Assembly (NCBI RefSeq): GCF_030272615.1
Contig: NC_081410.1
Coordinates: 256,355,533 to 256,419,532, forward strand
Reading direction: 5' to 3'
From: Cryptomeria japonica
Lineage: Eukaryota > Streptophyta > Pinopsida > Cupressales > Cupressaceae
Length of the DNA stretch: 64,000 bases
Shown here: positions 56,461 through 64,000 of the stretch, piece after piece
Numbering within the stretch: the first letter of the stretch is position 1
Layout of the letters: each line of letters opens with the position of its first letter
Position numbers and translations under genes: made by a program
The notes under the pieces: model-generated
The model's input: only the letters and a program-made list of their open reading frames with translations
What the model was told of the DNA's origin: nothing
The model's database searches: none

Positions 56461-57107
56461 ATAGGGTTATGAATATAGCTTGGACAAAATTGTAGAGTTT
56501 CTATATTATGAGCAAATTTGAGCAAGTTGTATAATTTTTGTTTAAGGAAAATTATTTATATAATTTATATATATTAAAGATATTTTATAATTTATTAAAT
56601 ATATTAATGTTATTTTAAACATTAATAATGTTGTTGTTAAAGGGCAAGTGGTAGGTCAAAATAATTTTATTAGAAATTTGTTGTTAAATATAAGGATATA
56701 AAAGAAAAGGGATGTTTTTAGATGATATTAATAATAAACTTGTGGAAGATATTCCTTTGAAATTAATTGTCTCATTAGTCGATTTATTTTAATAATGATT
56801 GATTAAAATGTATTTTAGGCAATTTAAACTTAATAGAGATTAATAATATGTCTGCCAAATATTTTGGGAAGTTTGATTTAATTAACTAATGACCATCTTT
56901 GATGAGTCAATAAATTTATTTCTTATAGGTAATGAACATTTAATTTTTAAATTATTGTCGTCTGCTTGAGTTGATGTTGTAAGTTACTCAAACATAGTTA
57001 AGACAAAACTTGCTAGCCCATTTCATAATTGCAATTTAATGTTATTAAGTTCGAATTTCAAAAAAAAATTTATCTCATTCGTGCCCAAAAGTTTGGGCAT
57101 GACATTT

Positions 57108-57120
57108 TGATATCAGAGCC
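57108..57120 (+). other. Primer-binding site of the LARD-like element
   Basis: TGATATCAGAGCC, one base from the tRNA-Met complement TGGTATCAGAGCC, three bases after the LTR end. Confidence 0.85.
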
Positions 57121-60100
57121 CTAGGTTCAAACACTGGTGAACATGAACTACATTCATAACTTAGTTGAAAACAAACTATGGCTTGAAGTATAACACCTAG
57201 GTGGAAAACTTGCGAAAATAACAAAGTGAAACATAAGTGAAAATTATTGTAAATGAATAGATCAACATATAACAATTCAAGGGGTTCCAAGGGTCACTAA
57301 AAATCCTAAAATTTGAACTTATTAGTCATAAGGTTTATGGCATAATAAAAACCCCAAGGGCTGCGAAACTTTAAATTATTACTTATATGAAGTATTTTCA
57401 GTGTTTACTAGTGAAAATTAGATCTTTTGTACTTATGAGGTTACCATTCAATTGGAACTTAAATGCAATAATTGCCCTAATCAAATCAAGTATGAGGAGT
57501 TAAATACTACAATAAAATACATCTGATGGTAACTAAAAGAATGCCATCCATCAAGATATGTTCATGACAATGGCAAATCAAGCAAGATAGTTAGACCTAA
57601 GATAAAGGCAGTAAACAAGATAAATAAGATTGAGACAGTTCAAGTTAAGTTTTTTTTTAAGCTATGTGAAATTATGATGGTTAAAAAGATCAAGGCCGCC
57701 ATTGGAGACATAAAGGAAGAAGAGTTAAAAGGAACTCTTGCAAATCTTAGATAGAAGCATCAACCTATCCTAATGACTAGGTACCTTAAAGAATGTGGCT
57801 ATGCTAGATTTCTTATTAAGAACATTTGTTAGACAATGTTTGTAGCAATACAGTGAAGCTAGAGTTGGATAACCCTGAAGGTAAGAACTAAACTGATGAA
57901 TGGCAATCCCCTTGATCAGAAAACCCTAGTGATACTATAGGTGAGTAAAATATGGAGAAAGGAGGGATGAACTTTTTGGGTGAAAACACGTAATTACAAT
58001 AAACCCTAAGTTCATCTGTGGTTATATAATTGGGGAAACAAGAAAGTAAAACCTCAACTAATTCCTTTACGGGAAGATAATCTTGGAGAAATTAAATAAT
58101 GGAAGAGAGAGTAGAACTGATTTAGGAATCGTACAAAAATCCTCATTGAAGTGCAAGGAGTGTAAGAGAATTAGGATCTTATAATCTAGGGATGAGTAAC
58201 CAATACTCGTTTAGAAAACTAAGAAGAAAAGTGCAACCCAATCATGGTTAGTCACTAGGTACAAGGCAGTATGTAACACAATTTAACTAATAGGCACAAT
58301 TGAAGAAGTTTTGCAAATTATGGCATTCAATTGTAAAAGTATGCGAAAAACATTAAGTATGGATGAAGCAACATGCAGATGGAAATGGCTTATGGAAATA
58401 TAGTATAACAATAATATAATACCAAAGTTTTAATGATAATTAGTTGGCAGTGTAAAATATTTTATGAGAACATTGATAAGGAGCCGAATTTTGTGGTTAG
58501 CCAAGGGAGAACTTGGAAAGCTATGGGAGTCTTAAGACATTGGTAATTATTGGACCACTTTTAAGTTATACTGTAATTAGGTAACAAGATATTATGATGA
58601 TAAGGTGGCTTTTTGTGGATTGAATGAAATCGAAGGTTGTGATATGCCGAAAATGGGCTAGTAATTAAATATAAATAAGTAATATGGAACGAGATAACTT
58701 CCCTTTTACTAAATTTTAATTAAAAGGATGGGTGTTGGTCACTTTTCGAGTGCACACCCCCTTGATTTCATAGTTGCATAAATGAAGTAGGAGAGAATAA
58801 GTCCACTCTCTAAGTTGTTTGAAATAGGTCGTGAAATGTGTGGGTAGGAATTGTTGTCAACTGTTATCGATCTTACTTGACAATAATTCCACCCCAAATG
58901 TGTTAGTATTTTGACAACAAGCTCCTACCTAATGAAGGCAAGTGAATGTTAGAGGTGAAAATATAAGGAGCTAGCACAAGGTGCTAAGAAAACAAATGAT
59001 GTCCCTAGTATAATTATATGATTACATTATACAAATCCTAAGTGGTTCTAAGTAAACAAGCGTCAATTTTGTACCGAACTATCAACCGTGTGTGTAAGAC
59101 ATGGAACTGTCGATACTCGAGCTACCACATAACATTGAGTCAAGGTTAAAAATATTAAGATAATTAATAGAAGCCATATTAGTTAAGTTAATAAGGAAGG
59201 ATGTATTAACAAGACAAAGGAAACTGGATATTTATTAAATAATTAATATTAAACCAAGTAACTTTATAAATGTCTATTTGGTAGAAGATGATCTAATTAA
59301 GTACTATTAAATGCAACTGTAATGAAAGGGACTTTTGAGTGAAATTATTATTGCCCTTATAAAATTTATTCGATCCGTTTGATAATGGGAGTTATCATAA
59401 TTGTTATTTTCTTAATCCTATCGCTTAGGAGTTTTATCGAGACCTAAGGTTTCGTTGGATCAGCTTGTTAAGCTTTAACCTCTAATTAAGCATAGATTGC
59501 ATATAATTAAGTATTCAAAAAAAAAATTAGTGCAAGAGGAATGGATGGAGAATGGTAGAGTTAGTGCAAGCACCTATTAGAATATAATTAAGGATGTTAA
59601 TAACCCTAAATAGATAGTGGATTATATCAGAAAGTGTTGCTTGAAATAGTAAGCACGTGAAGGTTAAAATAGAACATGATTTATAAAAATGAATGCGATC
59701 TCTTGCGTATAAGAATTTAATTCATAAATCAATAAAGAATTATAAAGAATCTAAGAACCTTAAGAGTCTAACAATCACTTCCTAACACACTCAGGACATG
59801 TGATCTGGGGTGAGGTGTTGCAGTTACTCCCTAGGGTATGACCAGTATGGTCATCTTGTTTCGAGTTTTGATTCGTCAGTATTTTCAACTTTCTTTGAAA
59901 AGTATATTGTGACCTAGGGGCTAGTACTTTCTTTTATTTTTTTTACTTTTTTTTTATATGAAGAGAGGACCACTAAATTTATGTTTCTTTTTATTAGAAC
60001 TATGGCACTTGCCATGTTTCTAGTTTTAATATCTTTCAATTGCCGACATTTTTCTTCTTTTGAGGGGACTTGGTAAAAGTAATTTTTTTTTTATTTTGAT

Positions 60101-61150
60101 CTTTTAAGGTGTCAAGTGGTCATTTTGATGGTTGATATAGCTAGCCCTAGTGATGTGATTTGTGTAATATCTATCATGTTCATTGAACCACTGATAGTGT
60201 GTCAAGGGAGGTTACCACAAGGAGTGAAATTAGGCACAAAGAATAAACAAAGGATATATTTTATCAAATCAAGATAAAGGAAGGAAGATCCTCCTAAATA
60301 AAATTAATTGAGAATAACCTGAAAGAGGAAAATTTATAACAATAGTGTGATCTAGACCTAATGAATTGTGAAAGTAATGATTGTTGACTGGTAAATTAGC
60401 ATGTGTATGGAGATGATTGCATGGATGATATCTAAAATAAGTATTAATAATATCATCACTCCCTTAGAATGGGATTGTTATGTACCTTAATGTTTGGGAA
60501 ATGCGAATAATGTACCCTATGAAACTTGAACCTTGGTGCCTAGAAATATAAAAACATTTTAATCCTTAGTGGTAGAAAACTACCCTATATAGGGGTGGAT
60601 TTGAAGGACCTAAATTTGATTATGCCTTGTTATCTAAAAAGAAAAGTTGGAAGAAATTATGCACCTAGGATGAGTTAGCAAATATTTTATTAACACCCTA
60701 ATGAGGCGCCTTGATGTAGATTAAGTAGATTCATTTGGGCTAAGTGTGATGACAATTTTCTTAAGTAACATGCTTGGACGAGAATACAGTAGGATAGACA
60801 TGCTTTTAAACAAATCCTAAACAAAGTAGGACTCCTAGAAATTCAATATCTGTAACCTTGATTGTGGAAATTGATGTGTGTTATTGATATAGTTTGGATG
60901 GCGCATTAATGTAAGTTGTTGGAAGATAGAACTTTGTAAACACCTACCTGAGATTTAAGGGAAATGTAATAAAAATACTAAGAATTTAACCTTGTGCAGA
61001 TAGTAAGTTAATTACAAAAATAAGTTGATTTTGGTATTTCAACCTTCCAGTAGGCAAGATAAGATTTTGAGTAACTCTTTGAAATTGTGGGAAATGTTAT
61101 GTCCCTACGTTGTAATTCTACTCATGCGACTTCCAGGAGTAAGTCGAACT
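57121..61150 (+). other. Non-coding interior of the LARD-like element
   Basis: About 4 kb of AT-rich sequence with no open frame above ~60 codons except chance ones at the edges, and no gag or pol motif on either strand. In LARDs this region is conserved as RNA and is thought to carry packaging signals. Confidence 0.7.
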
Positions 61151-61164
61151 CTAGGGGAGGAGGA
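61151..61164 (+). other. Polypurine tract of the LARD-like element
   Basis: Purine-rich AGGGGAGGAGGA immediately before the right LTR (TGTAAGGCC). Confidence 0.88.
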
Positions 61165-64000
61165 TGTAAGGCCTTCCCCAAAGCAAGCTTTGATTAACTT
61201 AGTTGACCATGTTTGACCCTATTAATAAATGCTATATAATACAATAGAATGGACAATGTTAGATAGATAGATTGGTGAGAAAAGAAATTGAACCAAGTTA
61301 TAGAGTTATTTCACCTTGTGGTGTAGATTTTGATATATTATGAATTGAAATCCTAATAGATCCACTGATTGGATAATCTTGATCTAACGTATGTCAGCTA
61401 TATTTGGATTTAGAACTTATAGGATTCCATGATTTGGATAACATTGATGTATGATTGATGCTTCATTTATATGCTTTATGATATAGAACTCTATATGATT
61501 CTAGAATAGGATAAATTTGAGATGATGTATGTCATTATTGGATTTGCAGGACTATACTATGATGATAGAAATAGGATGTATGTTTTATGTATGGATCAAA
61601 ATTATGAGGATTATGATAATTGATTATGTGGATTTATTTGGATATAAGATATATTGATTTGTTCAAATGTAAATTGTATGCAGAGTGTTTGACATGTATT
61701 CTTATGCATGTGTTTTATATTATATGAGGTCATTTGGAATTACTAATGTGTAATTGAGATGCGTAGGAAAATTATCCATGTGACCATGGAAACATTATGG
61801 AAAACCAAACCTAGACCTATGTACATTTGTAAAACCAGGGTTTGTCTATTTGGAGAGACAACACCCCGTTTGTGTCACATTTTATTCATAATAGTAAATG
61901 ATGCATGTGTGTTAAATGTTATTTACTGATTTATTTAAATCCAACAAGACACAAAATTTCTTGTGTAATTTTGTAAAAGTATTTTTATTGTTTCACTTGA
62001 CACACATGTTGATTTATGTTTTGATTTTTGAAATTGTCTCTTGGAGGGAGTTGTTTAACTATAGCTTTTTCAATTAGTTTAATGTGATTCCATAATTGCC
62101 TTAGGTAGAGAATCTTTGGGGTGGTCAACTTAGGTTTGATCTGAGAATTAACTTCAAAGGGGTTTAAAAGGGGTTAAATGGACACCTAGGGGTAGTTTAA
62201 AAGTGTTTCCTAAAGCTCATAAGGTATACCTAAGTGTTAGGAGTAATTTTAGGCATGTACCAACTCTTATGTGACCATTTAGACACCCTAAAAAGTGACT
62301 TTTCTAAGTTGTGCGAAAATTGAATTTAGAAGGATCATCTAGGTTGTAAACTTTCCTTTTGGATGTGAGATCCCTTTCCCATTTTCTCCTACCTTTCCTT
62401 TTTAGTTTTAGAAACTTGTGAGAAATCTCACTAGGGTCTTCTTAAGCAAGAATGAAAGATTTTGAGGGTAATCACCCACTCTCCATTTTTGTTGACAAGG
62501 ATTTTGAAAGAAAAAAATTAGATTTGAACTAGGAATTGGCTAAGTGTAGAGAAGCAAGGGGATTGTGGAATTGGGCTGCTCATCCTGAACCAATCTAGCA
62601 TACCTTTGGGCAGTTGAAGGTTGGTCAAATTTTCTCTTTGTATTTTATTTATATTGCATGTTGAGTTGAAAGGATTTGCTTGTGTAAAAAGGCTAGATTC
62701 TTGCATGTTTTCCTTGAAAAATTATTGTATTCTATGTTTTACTTTTTGTATGCATTTTATGTGCTTGGGAGTAATCAAGGCCTCCTACTCTTGGGAAGAG
62801 AGGATGGTCTTGTGGGTGGTAGAAGTGACAACTCTTGAGTGAGAGGCTCTTGTTATGAGAGTGATCACAAGGGATTTTATGTGACCCTTGCTGCATGGCT
62901 TGTTTATGCATTTGGGGATAATAAGGAGGGAAATAAGGCATGAATGCCTTGGGGGGGCATAAGGAATGTGGGGTTGTTATACTTATGATGTATTTGGTTT
63001 TCCATGAGGTGGCTATATGTTTTACCATACTTGCAGTCTCCTCAGGGTACTTGGTCCACTACCACCCTTGAAAAGACATCACAATGTGTGGTGCAGTGTA
63101 GCCTGGGTTGGGAATGTGTTTGTGTTGGTTTTCCCCTTGTTTACTATGTTTGCATGTGTGTAATTCTGTCTAGGGTTTGGTTCTCCAAGCTCGGGGGTGG
63201 CTACTAGTTAGCCTAGGCTGGGAGGTGAGCACTCCATGGTCATATCCTTTGATTATTTGCAGGTTGTTGGAAGGAAAGAATATAACAAGTGGAAATTTGA
63301 TGGAGCTATTTACTACAGAAAAATATTTGTAAATGAAATTTTTATTATTTTGAAAAGTCCTCATTTATTAGGAATGAGAGATTCATTTGTAAAGTGACAA
63401 TAAAGTTTTTTGAAATATGTTTTAAAAGGTTGTGATATTTTTAGTATGCTAAATTTCAGAAAAGAAATAAGTATTTTCTAGTTTCAGTTTTCCTATGGAT
63501 CTGAAAAATAACATTCGTGTGTATGGGATATTCTAAAAACAAAGAAAATTGTTTATTCTTTTATGCATTTAAAACAATTTATTAGAAAATAAATGGACTA
63601 GATTTGCATGCATGTGATAGGCTAGAAATAATACATTTTAGATCTATACATGGAAATGCAAAACTTAGTATTTACATCTGTTATTTAAATGATTTGCAGA
63701 AAATAAAATCAAAGATTTTATAGCCATCTCTAAGGTTTTAATTAATAAATTATAGGTTTAATTAGTTGCTGTTAATTTTATTAAATTTTGTCATTTGAAT
63801 AGTTGCTGAAGAATTATCAAACTCTATCATTTGTTTATTGCAGAAATAAATTCTATAGTTAATTAGATTTAGTGGAAGTAAATAAACTCTAAAGATGTTG
63901 TTCTAAGAATATTTAGTACTATCAATTACTTTATTTTTACAGAAATAAAAGCCATATTTAGATAGCCTAACTATTTCTACTTGGCAACAAGGATATTAAT
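61165..64000 (+). repeat. Right LTR of the LARD-like element (partial)
   Basis: Matches 52704 to about 55540 in order, with few differences. The window ends inside it; its hairpin array would fall at about 64.4 kb. Confidence 0.93.

Larger units (their letters stand above)
52704..57104 (+). repeat. Left LTR (4.4 kb) of the LARD-like element
   Basis: Starts TGTAAGGCC and ends GGGCATGACA, whose reverse complement TGTCATGCC mirrors the start. It is repeated from 61165 with few differences as far as the window goes. It contains TA microsatellites (about 55755-55845 and 56388-56460) and a GC-rich hairpin array (55942-56164). Short open frames in it are chance products. Confidence 0.9.
52704..64000 (+). 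mobile_element. LARD-like LTR element (truncated by the window end)
   Basis: Left LTR 52704-57104 (4.4 kb), primer site 57108-57120, interior 57105-61164 (about 4.06 kb) without any supported coding region, polypurine tract 61151-61164, right LTR from 61165 past the window end. This is the layout of large retrotransposon derivatives: very long LTRs and a non-coding interior. In the first ~270 aligned bases the LTRs differ at roughly a dozen positions plus a small indel. It inserted just behind RNase H of the Gypsy element at 46141. Confidence 0.9.

Overview
This 64 kb window looks like heterochromatic, repeat-dominated nuclear DNA of a seed plant with a large genome. The support is AT-rich sequence, nested LTR retrotransposons with tRNA-Met-type primer sites (TGGTATCAGAGC), chromodomain Ty3/Gypsy elements, plant-type Copia elements, a TRIM, a LARD-like element and no intact host gene. 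The style resembles gymnosperm genomes, but nothing here proves the lineage. Every coding region found is a decayed transposon protein or a gene relic.

Layout. 1-920 is AT-rich sequence. 921-1763 is a lone Copia-type LTR lying against a decayed Gypsy integrase/chromodomain segment (1764-3306). 3307-5003 is probably the long terminal sequence of that Gypsy element. 5004-6133 is another lone Copia LTR. 6134-13853 has no genes and holds several degenerate tandem repeats and one probable Gypsy LTR (10893-11592). 13854-28706 is a complete but dead Gypsy chromovirus with a perfect 5-bp target duplication (TGCCA). It carries a solo LTR in gag (15504-16755, target ATTAG) and a full-length antisense Copia element in pol (20066-27575, target GTAAT). 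30417-31752 is a third lone Copia LTR.

32898-40918 is an antisense LTR element (target TTCAT) with Copia-style ends but no protease, integrase or reverse transcriptase. It encodes a coiled-coil protein with five zinc knuckles and a second reading frame of about 1,100 codons that I cannot assign. It sits inside a decayed reading frame that also hosts a complete 376-bp TRIM (41293-41668, target AAGAT). 43100-44758 is a possible host-gene relic with an intron. 46141-52703 is the 5' part of a Tekay/Del-like Gypsy element (3.2-kb LTR, gag, protease, RT, RNase H). It is cut by a LARD-like element (52704 to beyond 64000) with a 4.4-kb LTR and a 4.1-kb internal region without long open frames.

How the parts relate. 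The autonomous Copia at 20066-27575 and the pol-less element at 32898-40918 share primer site, target length, LTR core motif and LTR repeat modules, so a helper/parasite relation is plausible. The same may hold for the Gypsy element at 46141 and the LARD inserted in it. The most unusual signals are (i) the pol-less two-ORF element and (ii) arrays of small hairpins inside LTRs whose arms change in a compensating way from copy to copy (49141-49268 and 55942-56164).
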